In this document: one piece after another, positions 62,901 to 64,000 of the stretch | Layout: every line of letters starts with the position of its first letter | Numbering within the stretch: position 1 is the first letter of the stretch | Assembly: GCA_034509495.1 (NCBI GenBank) | Contig: CM067507.1 | Coordinates: forward strand, 35,375,346 to 35,439,345 | Direction of reading: 5' to 3' | Source: Acestrorhynchus altus | Lineage: Eukaryota > Chordata > Actinopteri > Characiformes > Acestrorhynchidae | Length of the DNA stretch: 64,000 nucleotides | Made by a program: the position numbers and the translations under genes | The notes under the pieces: model-generated | Told to the model about the DNA's origin: nothing | Database searches by the model: none | Seen by the model: only the letters and a program-made list of their open reading frames with translations

Positions 62901-64000
62901 ACCTTGCTGATGAGAGAGGACGAGAGAATGGTCAGGGTGGTTGGAGCTGCCATCTCTACAATAACTGTGGAGAGCAGAAAAGCAGCTCAGAATGGACGCC
63001 ACGTCCAACCTTGAAGACAACATCGGGTCAAATTGTGTTAGACACGAGCAGAAAGCTGAGGCTGCAGTGGACAAAGGCTCACCAACACTGGACAGTTGAA
63101 GACTGGAGAAACATAGCCTGGTCTAATGAATCTGGATTTCTGCTGAGGCTCATAGATGGTAGAGTCCGGGTTTGGCACCAACAGAATGAACCTATGGACC
63201 CAACCTGCCTTGTGTGAACAGTCCAGGCTGGCGGAGGTGGTGTCATTGTCCGGGGAAGGTTTTCTTGCCACTGAACACCACTCCCTTGAACACCAACCTA
63301 CTGACCATGTCCATCTCCTCCTGACCACACTACTTCTAGTGGTTATGTCCAACATGATGAAGCGCAATGTCACACGGCACATTTCGTGGATATGAATGAG
63401 AGTGTTTTTGAGTGGCCTTCCCAGTAACCAGTTCTGAAACCAGTAGAGCACACCACTGAGATGTTTTCAACATCTTGAGGAAGCCGTTCCTAATATATTG
63501 CTTTCGTTTGGTTCATTTTGCGACAAAGTCATCACACACTGCCCTGATAAAGCGCGAAAATGAACACACGGTTTACCTCTGCTGTCCTCCATGTCCCCCT
63601 CGCGGGACAGCTCAGACTGTGGATCAGGTGGGGTCTGCAGCACTGCCACACTGTTTTGGTTAATGATTTTGAGCTTCAGTTTGGGTTTGGACCGCCGCCG
63701 GCGCACTGAGGGCACAGAGAGGCTCTGCAGCTGGCACAGTCCTGATTCCGTCAGACACACACCGTCCTGAGTGTACGTCTTCTGGAAGTCTGAGGGGGGA
63801 AAGACACATGAGAGATCACTTCACACGTTACCTAATGAAGCGAGACCCTCTTATTGGGGCAGTAGGCAGCTTAGTGAAGGAACTACATTTATAACATACT
63901 AAAAGATCTGACGGACTGTTCTTACCATTATATGGAGAGGAAGGAACCCGGGACATCCTTACCCAGAGACATGGCTCGGTTCTGGAGGACATCATTTAGA
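14531..64000 (-). CDS. kmt2c: kmt2c (MLL3) histone H3K4 methyltransferase, 3' three quarters
   Basis: KMT2C is the catalytic subunit of a COMPASS-like complex (WDR5, RBBP5, ASH2L, DPY30 with UTX, PTIP, PA1 and NCOA6) that places H3K4me1 at enhancers. Thirty-eight exons from 63789 down to 14531 were placed with GT-AG borders and continuous phase. They give about 3,746 residues ending ...[13 protein letters not shown] and a stop, out of about 4,900 in human. Domains in order: HMG-box-like region (E12-E14), DPY repeats (E15), acidic region and LXXLL (E17), Q-rich coiled coil (E21-E22), second LXXLL (E22), C2-C2 finger (E30-E31), ePHD with FYRN/FYRC (E32-E33), Win motif (E34), SET and post-SET (E36-E39). 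The N-terminal PHD fingers lie beyond the window. Sequence and the galnt11 neighbour point to kmt2c rather than kmt2d. Whether it is the a or b fish copy is unresolved. No frameshift or premature stop was seen. Confidence 0.97.
14624..14947. repeat. kmt2c intron with part of a dispersed repeat
   Basis: The stretch 14800-14935 carries gcgccccctaatggagctg and tacatgcatttgttgacgag, shared with the repeat at 3715-3965. No coding sequence is seen. Confidence 0.45.
14948..15056 (-). CDS. kmt2c: kmt2c E38, SET catalytic core
   Basis: Reads [20 protein letters not shown] then [16 protein letters not shown]. NHSCxPNC is the pseudoknot motif of active SET methyltransferases that binds S-adenosylmethionine. 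109 bp, acceptor ccttcag, donor gtgagt. Confidence 0.98.
15169..15242 (-). CDS. kmt2c: kmt2c E37, SET domain part 2
   Basis: Reads [25 protein letters not shown] in 74 bp. This is the SET-I to core segment that positions the H3 tail. Human has, from memory, MDNDHVIDATLTGG here. Acceptor ccatag, donor gtagga. Confidence 0.97.
15350..15466 (-). CDS. kmt2c: kmt2c E36, SET domain part 1
   Basis: Reads [20 protein letters not shown] then [19 protein letters not shown]. GxGxYA is the S-adenosylmethionine-binding start of SET. Compared with the human sequence as I recall it there are only conservative changes. 117 bp, phase 0 at both ends. Confidence 0.98.
15467..16338. other. kmt2c intron, nothing recognised
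   Basis: The 872-bp intron between E35 and E36 shows no repeat array or element end. Short open frames are splice-flanking extensions. Confidence 0.5.
16339..16513 (-). CDS. kmt2c: kmt2c E35, pre-SET linker
   Basis: Reads [20 protein letters not shown] then [55 protein letters not shown] is the nearly invariant start of the SET domain. 175 bp, acceptor ccctcag, donor gtaaac. Confidence 0.96.
16730..16860 (-). CDS. kmt2c: kmt2c E34, Win motif exon
   Basis: Reads [50 protein letters not shown] is the WDR5-interaction (Win) motif, whose Arg inserts into the WDR5 barrel. 131 bp, acceptor tttcag. The donor is gttggt, with T at +3, which is unusual for this gene. Confidence 0.95.
16861..18391. 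other. kmt2c intron, nothing recognised
   Basis: AT-rich sequence of 1.5 kb without a recognisable element; only short open frames such as 17956-18237. Confidence 0.5.
18392..18528 (-). CDS. kmt2c: kmt2c E33, end of FYRC
   Basis: Reads [20 protein letters not shown] then [40 protein letters not shown] closes the FYRC domain. 137 bp, acceptor gtgcag, donor gtacga. Confidence 0.95.
18890..20021 (-). CDS. kmt2c: kmt2c E32, ePHD and FYRN/FYRC exon
   Basis: 377 codons. It begins [20 protein letters not shown], then [16 protein letters not shown] and the KKWS-like [12 protein letters not shown] block. The extended PHD runs from about 19620 down to 19299: [55 protein letters not shown] and MLCHLH, with the expected Cys/His ligands. 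FYRN follows ([20 protein letters not shown]) and FYRC begins [14 protein letters not shown]. These domains read chromatin and support complex assembly. Acceptor tctccag, donor gtgaga. Confidence 0.97.
20250..21000. repeat. 30-bp minisatellite filling the E31-E32 intron
   Basis: The regular part, about 20355-20870, has about 17 copies of a 30-bp unit that includes ctttccactgtccactatga and ctctgtgccg. Degenerate copies extend to about 21000. Thirty is divisible by three, so open frames of 147 to 307 codons arise on both strands without being genes. The intron is 1,016 bp long. Confidence 0.95.
21038..21130 (-). CDS. kmt2c: kmt2c E31, second half of zinc finger
   Basis: Reads [31 protein letters not shown] in 31 codons. 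FCSNNCF.LYSS supplies the second cysteine pair after the CxxC of E30. Phase 0 at both ends, acceptor ctctacag, donor gtaaga. The next intron is filled by a 30-bp minisatellite. Confidence 0.94.
22391..22562 (-). mobile_element. tRNA-derived SINE, copy 2
   Basis: On the - strand it starts gagcagccgtggtctggtgg (A box region) and has an intact B box ggttcgaatcc (22507-22517 on the + strand). The tail contains cccttgagcaagtcactga and agctgctccccgggtgc. Same arrangement as 7836-7978. It lies in the kmt2c intron 21131-23557. Confidence 0.85.
22785..22950. repeat. partial foldback-family copy
   Basis: Landmarks tgtgacccattttcttcaca, tctcttttcaatctatgaat and caccctgcaggtatttacag match the right half of the element at 34470-34675. 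A left arm is not seen, so the copy is truncated. Confidence 0.5.
23010..23530. mobile_element. inverted-repeat DNA element beside the E30 donor
   Basis: The left end ctacgttcacacagcaggtc is matched in reverse complement by the right end cttttcctgccgtgtgaac at about 23510-23529. The ends resemble gttcacacggcaggtcaaag at about 6863. This suggests a non-autonomous DNA transposon of about 0.5 kb. No transposase frame is seen. Confidence 0.5.
23558..23691 (-). CDS. kmt2c: kmt2c E30, first half of C2-C2 zinc finger
   Basis: Reads [20 protein letters not shown] then [23 protein letters not shown]. The WCxxCKVVxLG pair of cysteines matches the KMT2C WCCHCKVVILG segment. 134 bp, acceptor tttccag, donor gtacgg. 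Reading past the donor stays open briefly but is intron. One end of an inverted-repeat element lies 27 bp beyond the donor. Confidence 0.93.
23692..25478. other. kmt2c intron, nothing recognised
   Basis: 1.8 kb of mixed-complexity sequence between E29 and E30. I found no array, element end or exon. Confidence 0.45.
25479..25746 (-). CDS. kmt2c: kmt2c E29
   Basis: Reads [23 protein letters not shown] and then a Pro-rich stretch ending [22 protein letters not shown] aligns with KMT2C; the rest is poorly conserved. 268 bp, phase 0 in and one base out before gtgagt. Confidence 0.92.
25943..26027. repeat. (CT)n / (GA)n microsatellite
   Basis: An imperfect tgtctctctctc repeat on the + strand, so the kmt2c pre-mRNA is purine-rich (GAGAGACA) here. 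It lies in the E28-E29 intron and creates a short Arg/Glu-rich spurious frame. Confidence 0.95.
26133..26250 (+). repeat. dispersed family A, copy 2 (diverged)
   Basis: Contains taatacctgctctgcagtgg, gaaggtcagggtgaaa and gcagagaaacaaatggact in the same order as the copy at 61255-61390. It is truncated at both ends. Confidence 0.5.
26393..26529 (-). CDS. kmt2c: kmt2c E28
   Basis: Reads [20 protein letters not shown] then [20 protein letters not shown]. The (K)KEP...LISVAITLHPTAAE-like pattern of the human protein is recognisable, with changes. 137 bp, acceptor catgcag, donor gtgagt. Confidence 0.9.
26769..26947 (-). CDS. kmt2c: kmt2c E27
   Basis: Reads [20 protein letters not shown] then [20 protein letters not shown] and [32 protein letters not shown] is the conserved core. 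179 bp, acceptor ttcacag, donor gtgtgt. Confidence 0.95.
27140..27287 (-). CDS. kmt2c: kmt2c E26
   Basis: Reads [20 protein letters not shown] then [48 protein letters not shown] is highly conserved. 148 bp, acceptor tcctcag, donor gtaaga. Confidence 0.95.
27739..27845. repeat. short tandem duplication
   Basis: Two adjacent copies of about 50 bp, each holding cccaccttcaac-like sequence and aaaagagccaatcagtgttc, then cttacagataaag. They lie in the E25-E26 intron. Confidence 0.8.
28032..28173 (-). CDS. kmt2c: kmt2c E25
   Basis: Reads [20 protein letters not shown] then [42 protein letters not shown] is invariant in the family as I recall it. 142 bp. The acceptor (catgcag) follows a 44-bp (TG)n tract in the transcript, 12 bp away. 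Donor gtataa. Confidence 0.95.
28186..28229. repeat. (CA)n microsatellite next to the E25 acceptor
   Basis: Forty-four bp of alternating AC on the + strand, that is (TG)n in the kmt2c transcript, ending 12 bp before the E25 acceptor dinucleotide. Confidence 0.97.
28339..28503 (-). CDS. kmt2c: kmt2c E24
   Basis: Reads [20 protein letters not shown] then [52 protein letters not shown] is a KMT2C block. The acceptor is a tandem cagcag, so the first Gln (28501-28503) may be optional. Donor gttcgg. Confidence 0.94.
29390..29680 (+). repeat. dispersed repeat, copy related to 3715-3965
   Basis: Starts tgctcctgggctccccctac and holds gttacagtaagtggagcatc near its end, in the same order and spacing class as the copy in galnt11. 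Non-coding. Confidence 0.5.
29700..30200 (+). mobile_element. LINE-like 3' fragment (probable)
   Basis: The run of landmarks ccatccatcatctgccgcat, cttccccagggcctcctcac, ccagggaggcgtctaagagg, catacgaaccagatgcccga and tctttcggtcacta strongly resembles a widespread fish repeat that I associate with the end of a non-LTR retrotransposon. The exact clade is uncertain. It sits in the E23-E24 intron. Confidence 0.55.
30462..30668 (-). CDS. kmt2c: kmt2c E23, basic exon
   Basis: Reads [20 protein letters not shown] then [40 protein letters not shown] and TLMTQLKQ. The lysine/arginine clusters resemble nuclear localisation signals. 207 bp, phase 0. The upstream intron holds a Tc1-like element. Confidence 0.93.
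30749..32158 (+). mobile_element. decayed Tc1/mariner transposon
   Basis: The ends cagtgcatccggaaagtgtt and, reversed, cagtacatccataaattatt are diverged terminal inverted repeats 1,410 bp apart. Inside, the + strand keeps fragments of a DDE transposase in several frames: [38 protein letters not shown] and SPDLTLIEH. The reading frame is broken by frameshifts and stops, and the first catalytic region is damaged, so it is inactive. It lies in the E22-E23 intron, antisense to kmt2c. TA target duplications are not clearly kept. Confidence 0.93.
32559..32685. repeat. G-rich 33-bp repeat, four units
   Basis: Four near-identical units of gggaaggggcggggcattta-type sequence with many runs of 3-5 G on the + strand. 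They begin about 115 nt into the intron after the E22 donor. The + strand is the kmt2c template. Confidence 0.9.
32800..34404 (-). CDS. kmt2c: kmt2c E22, proline-rich exon with second LXXLL
   Basis: 535 codons, phase 0 at both ends. It begins [20 protein letters not shown], completing the coiled coil. A Met/Pro/Gly run follows, then [20 protein letters not shown] with a Q/R helix, then [18 protein letters not shown] sequence ([14 protein letters not shown] here). Next come [20 protein letters not shown] and the basic run [20 protein letters not shown]. Near the end lies [11 protein letters not shown], an LXXLL motif. Acceptor ctgtag, donor gtaaga. Confidence 0.96.
34470..34675. repeat. 206-bp foldback element
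   Basis: The left arm ttataaatacctgcagggtg through gattcacagattgagaagtg is the near reverse complement of the right arm, which runs tcttctcaatctacgaatct to cccgcaggtatttatat. The centre holds gacccattttccaca, shared with 22785-22950 and, reversed, 4925-4945. Confidence 0.75.
34926..35130. repeat. (TG)n and (GA)n microsatellites
   Basis: A 50-bp (TG)n tract at 34926-34975 and a 53-bp (GA)n tract at 35078-35130, both in the E21-E22 intron. The remaining intron 35131-35721 is of fairly high complexity with no repeat recognised. Confidence 0.95.
35722..35954 (-). CDS. kmt2c: kmt2c E21, conserved coiled coil
   Basis: Reads [40 protein letters not shown] and [30 protein letters not shown]. This charged helix is one of the best conserved non-catalytic parts of KMT2C/D. 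233 bp, phase 0 out before gtagag. Confidence 0.96.
36211..36555. repeat. 51-bp minisatellite
   Basis: About 6.5 copies of a 51-bp unit including ctgaccagtatacactacta and gattactctcagagtcggtc. The units degrade toward the high-coordinate end. It lies in the E20-E21 intron. Confidence 0.95.
36791..36854 (-). CDS. kmt2c: kmt2c E20
   Basis: Reads [21 protein letters not shown] in 64 bp. The [12 protein letters not shown] end is a conserved lead into the coiled coil. Acceptor acttttag, donor gtaagt. One base is left over. Confidence 0.92.
36938..37004 (-). CDS. kmt2c: kmt2c E19
   Basis: Reads [22 protein letters not shown] in 67 bp, ending in phase 0 before gtacca. It is weakly conserved but its phase joins E18 and E20. 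Acceptor gggccag has a poor pyrimidine tract. Confidence 0.85.
37183..37294 (-). CDS. kmt2c: kmt2c E18
   Basis: Reads [20 protein letters not shown] then [39 protein letters not shown] is almost invariant in KMT2C/KMT2D. 112 bp, acceptor tttatag, donor gtaaga. Confidence 0.95.
37295..38282. other. kmt2c intron, little recognised
   Basis: One kb between E17 and E18. Near 38045-38100 gtttggcgatatggccaaaa resembles the end of a hAT-like short element, but no partner end was found. Confidence 0.4.
38283..40048 (-). CDS. kmt2c: kmt2c E17, acidic region and LXXLL exon
   Basis: 588 codons plus split codons. Conserved blocks are [31 protein letters not shown], the acidic run [20 protein letters not shown] with [26 protein letters not shown], and at the end [20 protein letters not shown]. 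The last contains an LXXLL-type motif (LLQDLL) and then a Q-rich helix and [11 protein letters not shown]. The middle, between the acidic block and the LXXLL, is weakly conserved and rich in S, P, Q and M. Acceptor tcttcag, donor gtaagt. Confidence 0.96.
40144..40472 (-). CDS. kmt2c: kmt2c E16
   Basis: Reads [23 protein letters not shown], then [20 protein letters not shown] and [14 protein letters not shown]. The Q-rich helix followed by [10 protein letters not shown] matches KMT2C. 329 bp, phase 0 in and two bases out before gtgacg. Confidence 0.94.
40562..42367 (-). CDS. kmt2c: kmt2c E15, giant DPY/TPRP repeat exon
   Basis: 602 codons in a single exon, phase 0 at both ends (acceptor atggcag, donor gtatgg). 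It opens [20 protein letters not shown] and has a Q/H run, then Pro-rich text. The centre and 3' half contain about a dozen units like [12 protein letters not shown] (for example [39 protein letters not shown]), a tandem motif typical of KMT2C. The end is [10 protein letters not shown]. The region is predicted disordered, with many phosphorylatable S/T-P sites. Long open frames in other phases and on the opposite strand are shadows of this exon. Confidence 0.97.
42368..43273. other. kmt2c intron, upper part, nothing recognised
   Basis: Sequence between the E15 acceptor and the nested element. No exon, array or element end was seen. Confidence 0.45.
43274..44141. mobile_element. hAT-like element with a nested second element
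   Basis: The outer ends taggcctgtcacgataatta and gatcgtgacaggccta are inverted repeats (15 of 16 bases match). Inside, aaagccctttcac at 43363 and gtgaaagggccttt ending at 43895 form a second pair, so one element is inserted in another. No transposase frame was recognised. It is within the E14-E15 intron. Confidence 0.65.
44391..44585 (-). CDS. kmt2c: kmt2c E14
   Basis: Reads [20 protein letters not shown] then a Q-rich run and [19 protein letters not shown]. It completes the HMG-like region and begins a charged helix continuing into E15. 195 bp, phase 0 at both ends. Confidence 0.95.
44667..44740 (-). CDS. kmt2c: kmt2c E13, HMG-box-like region
   Basis: Reads [24 protein letters not shown]. 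The W...V..IAKLWRK.S..ER..YV pattern is the helix-2 core of an HMG-type box, thought to help KMT2C contact nucleosomes and H4. 74 bp ending in phase 0 before gtaaga. Confidence 0.95.
44817..45040 (-). CDS. kmt2c: kmt2c E12, start of HMG-box-like region
   Basis: Reads [20 protein letters not shown], then [20 protein letters not shown] and [23 protein letters not shown]. The last part is the strongly conserved lead into the HMG-box-like domain. 224 bp, acceptor tccacag, donor gtgagt. Confidence 0.94.
45219..45372 (-). CDS. kmt2c: kmt2c E11
   Basis: Reads [20 protein letters not shown] then [30 protein letters not shown] Met/Pro-rich linker before the HMG-box region. 154 bp, two bases in and two out. 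Its acceptor (gattttag) is only about 12 bp from the first unit of the 41-bp minisatellite. Confidence 0.9.
45385..46495. repeat. 41-bp minisatellite, irregular
   Basis: About 27 units with the core tcaatcccataaatgagtaa then cagtgtctacgtttg. Unit length varies because of many small indels. It fills the E10-E11 intron and reaches within about 12 bp of the E11 acceptor. A short (CAGT)n lies at 46540-46561. Confidence 0.95.
46636..46767 (-). CDS. kmt2c: kmt2c E10
   Basis: Reads [20 protein letters not shown] then [33 protein letters not shown] is a conserved KMT2C block. 132 bp, acceptor cttttag, donor gtatgc. A 41-bp minisatellite array fills most of the following intron. Confidence 0.93.
46894..46923 (-). 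CDS. kmt2c: kmt2c E9, 30-bp microexon
   Basis: Only 30 bp, giving AILSKLPIP within the G-A-I-L-x-K-L-x-x-I-P block known from KMT2C. Acceptor tttttag, donor gtctgt. Enters with two bases and leaves with one, so skipping it would remove ten residues without a frameshift. Confidence 0.88.
46924..48202. other. kmt2c intron, nothing recognised
   Basis: 1.3 kb between E8 and E9 with no element end or array that I could name. Confidence 0.45.
48203..48340 (-). CDS. kmt2c: kmt2c E8
   Basis: Reads [20 protein letters not shown] then [23 protein letters not shown]-type sequence. [13 protein letters not shown] is identical to the mammalian motif as I recall it. 138 bp between a cccccag acceptor and a gtgagg donor, two bases in and one out. 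Confidence 0.93.
48341..50879. other. kmt2c intron, upper part, nothing recognised
   Basis: Most of the 3.3-kb E7-E8 intron. It has a G-rich stretch at about 48545-48590 and no named repeat. The rest of the intron holds the Tc1 remnant at 50.9 kb. Confidence 0.4.
50880..51410 (-). mobile_element. Tc1-like transposase remnant
   Basis: On the - strand broken frames give [16 protein letters not shown] sequence, then [13 protein letters not shown] and [12 protein letters not shown], the second and third DDE regions of a Tc1 transposase. At least two frame changes and stops interrupt it. Clear terminal repeats were not found. Confidence 0.75.
51673..51771 (-). CDS. kmt2c: kmt2c E7
   Basis: Reads [20 protein letters not shown] then [12 protein letters not shown]. 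The DDPLA...[14 protein letters not shown] pattern matches the acidic helix region of KMT2C. 99 bp, acceptor tctccag, donor gtagac. On the + strand a run of G lies just beyond the donor. Confidence 0.92.
51772..52571. other. kmt2c intron, nothing recognised
   Basis: Between E7 and the foldback element; no exon or named repeat. Confidence 0.4.
52572..53145. mobile_element. foldback element with family A inserted in its centre
   Basis: The left arm 52572-52709 (ctaccgatccaaaattttag, then gaccggtagtggac, then actggtttac) is the near reverse complement of the right arm 53016-53145, which ends ggtgttctaaacttttgacc ggtag. The centre, about 52713-53010, carries a reversed copy of dispersed family A (accaccacagggcaggtatt and ggtcattctcagcactgcag). 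One element has therefore landed inside another. It is in the E6-E7 intron. Confidence 0.7.
53146..54255. other. kmt2c intron, unique sequence
   Basis: No repeat recognised. The part 53520-53700 is GC-richer and complex; it could be conserved non-coding DNA, but nothing here proves that. Confidence 0.35.
54256..54655. repeat. long purine-rich tract with (GA)n
   Basis: A 55-bp pure (GA)n at 54256-54310 and a second at about 54606-54632, joined by almost pure purine sequence on the + strand. The kmt2c pre-mRNA is therefore CU-rich for about 400 nt just after the E6 donor. A 307-codon antisense open frame here is an artefact. Confidence 0.9.
54672..54861 (-). CDS. kmt2c: kmt2c E6
   Basis: Reads [20 protein letters not shown] to [20 protein letters not shown]. 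The EAFFGK.LLD and FLDPS.DPLLS motifs are KMT2C-specific. 190 bp, phase 0 in and one base out. The acceptor lies directly against a 71-bp (TG)n tract, and the gtacgt donor is followed by about 400 nt of CU-rich intron. Confidence 0.93.
54867..54937. repeat. (CA)n microsatellite touching the E6 acceptor
   Basis: Seventy-one bp of AC on the + strand, (TG)35 in the transcript, ending 3 bp before the acceptor AG of E6. Confidence 0.97.
54938..56259. other. kmt2c intron, nothing recognised
   Basis: Lower part of the E5-E6 intron; no exon or named repeat. Confidence 0.4.
56260..56620 (-). mobile_element. Tc1-like remnant beside E5
   Basis: The - strand gives [20 protein letters not shown] sequence, the QQDNA block of a DDE transposase. 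Stops follow and no complete frame remains. It ends about 110 bp from E5. Confidence 0.6.
56729..56853 (-). CDS. kmt2c: kmt2c E5
   Basis: Reads [20 protein letters not shown] then [21 protein letters not shown], ending in phase 0 before gtactt. [16 protein letters not shown] is a near-identical KMT2C block. A decayed Tc1 copy lies in the following intron at 56260-56620. Confidence 0.93.
56854..57450. other. kmt2c intron between E4 and E5
   Basis: About 600 bp, AT-rich; no exon or named repeat. Confidence 0.5.
57451..57570 (-). CDS. kmt2c: kmt2c E4
   Basis: Reads [20 protein letters not shown] then [19 protein letters not shown]. This matches the conserved [17 protein letters not shown] block of KMT2C. 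120 bp with acceptor tccacag and donor gtatgg. Confidence 0.93.
57571..58533. other. kmt2c intron, nothing recognised
   Basis: Part of the 2.2-kb E3-E4 intron. 57700-58080 is fairly complex and unique; no function is claimed. Confidence 0.4.
58534..58893. mobile_element. short hAT-like inverted-repeat element
   Basis: The ends ctagggctgggcgata and, reversed, ctagggttgagcaata are inverted repeats 360 bp apart. Such ends are common in short non-autonomous fish hAT elements. No coding sequence. Confidence 0.6.
58894..59815. other. kmt2c intron, nothing recognised except pyrimidine-rich end
   Basis: The stretch 59470-59810 is strongly C/T-rich on the + strand, hence purine-rich in the transcript just after the E3 donor. 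Long Ser/Pro-rich open frames on the + strand come from this bias. Confidence 0.5.
59816..59941 (-). CDS. kmt2c: kmt2c E3
   Basis: Reads [20 protein letters not shown] and on to [12 protein letters not shown], the conserved acidic-then-basic linker. 126 bp. The acceptor (ttgcag) is immediately preceded in the transcript by a 34-bp (TG)n tract (59947-59980 on the + strand) in place of a pyrimidine tract. Donor gtgagt-like. Confidence 0.93.
59947..59980. repeat. (CA)n microsatellite touching the E3 acceptor
   Basis: Thirty-four bp of AC on the + strand, (TG)17 in the transcript, ending 3 bp before the acceptor AG of E3. Confidence 0.97.
60180..60550 (+). mobile_element. Tc1-like remnant (middle part)
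   Basis: The + strand frame 60198-60653 contains [20 protein letters not shown], which matches the block before the first catalytic Asp in Tc1 transposases. The expected acidic residues after it are not kept in frame. No terminal repeats were identified. Confidence 0.6.
61045..61530 (+). repeat. dispersed family A, longest copy
   Basis: It contains two direct copies of a roughly 100-bp segment (about 61095-61195 and 61420-61520), both with aacactccagcagcactgct-like sequence and a following gatccactcgtaccagc. Between them is gatcattgaagatcagggtg, shared with 7668-7826. It lies in the E2-E3 intron. Confidence 0.7.
61531..62849. other. kmt2c intron, nothing recognised
   Basis: Middle of the 3.6-kb E2-E3 intron, with a short (CA)n near 62516-62532. 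No exon. Confidence 0.45.
62850..63475 (+). mobile_element. Tc1-like transposon remnant
   Basis: The + strand frame 62864-63217 reads [29 protein letters not shown], then [17 protein letters not shown]. This is the first DDE region of a Tc1 transposase, with Asn in place of the catalytic Asp (SNES instead of SDES). A stop follows and the rest is deleted or scrambled, ending near E2. Confidence 0.8.
63577..63789 (-). CDS. kmt2c: kmt2c E2, basic segment
   Basis: Reads [20 protein letters not shown] then [20 protein letters not shown] and [13 protein letters not shown]. The [24 protein letters not shown] stretch is strongly conserved in KMT2C. Acceptor is ccctcag, donor gtaaac. 213 bp, entering with two bases and leaving with one. 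Confidence 0.92.
63963..64000 (-). CDS. kmt2c: kmt2c E1, probable exon cut by window edge
   Basis: The - strand reads [12 protein letters not shown] to a gtaagg donor at 63957-63962 and ends with one base over, which fits the two-base start of the next exon. A second good donor (gtaaga, 63920-63925) lies 37 bp downstream. In that case a different frame ending SRVPSSPYN would be used, also with one base left over. I cannot decide which is used. Confidence 0.45.

Noticed and set aside
14531..64000. Identification as kmt2d (MLL2/MLL4) instead of kmt2c
   Set aside because: The DPY/TPRP repeat exon, the [16 protein letters not shown] and [15 protein letters not shown] blocks and the galnt11 neighbour fit KMT2C. 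The very long poly-Q stretches of KMT2D are missing.

Overview
This window is nuclear DNA from a vertebrate, almost certainly a ray-finned fish. It has split genes with GT-AG introns, (CA)n microsatellites every few kb, tRNA-derived SINEs, several decayed Tc1-like DNA transposons, short inverted-repeat elements and four minisatellites. Some of the dispersed repeats look like ones common in otophysan fishes (characins, catfishes and relatives). That last point is a recollection and cannot be tested here.

Two real genes are present, and their 3' ends face each other. On the + strand (1726-5742) are the last four coding exons of galnt11, a Golgi polypeptide GalNAc-transferase: the end of the catalytic domain and the ricin-type lectin domain, with a 3' UTR ending near 6.5 kb. 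On the - strand (64000 down to 14531) is the 3' three quarters of kmt2c (MLL3), the H3K4 methyltransferase of the enhancer-associated COMPASS-like complex. I could place 38 coding exons with matching splice phase, plus one probable partial exon at the window edge. They encode about 3,746 residues and end at a stop codon. In protein order they carry basic linker segments, an HMG-box-like region, the DPY-x-P-TPRP repeat exon, an acidic stretch, LXXLL motifs, a conserved Q-rich coiled coil, a second basic, proline-rich region, a C2-C2 zinc finger, the ePHD, FYRN and FYRC, the WDR5-binding Win motif, SET and post-SET. The tail-to-tail galnt11/kmt2c order matches the human locus on 7q36, as I recall it.

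Layout. 1-6.5 kb: galnt11, with a 587-bp foldback in its last intron. 6.5-12.6 kb: intergenic, with a SINE and a 1.5-kb minisatellite of 33-bp units. 12.6-14.5 kb: AT-rich presumed kmt2c 3' UTR. 14.5-21.1 kb: catalytic and chromatin-reader exons. 21-28.5 kb: small exons and dispersed repeats. 28.5-42.4 kb: the giant low-complexity exons and a Tc1 copy. 42.4-48.3 kb: the HMG-box region, nested elements and a 41-bp minisatellite. 48.3-64 kb: widely spaced upstream exons among Tc1 remnants and foldbacks.

No separate gene, RNA gene, CRISPR array or new enzymatic system is supported. Most long open frames that are not kmt2c or galnt11 are minisatellite, microsatellite or antisense artefacts. The most unusual structure is in the introns: three kmt2c acceptors sit directly against or close to (TG)n tracts, a minisatellite begins 12 bp from a fourth, and several nested or foldback elements are present.
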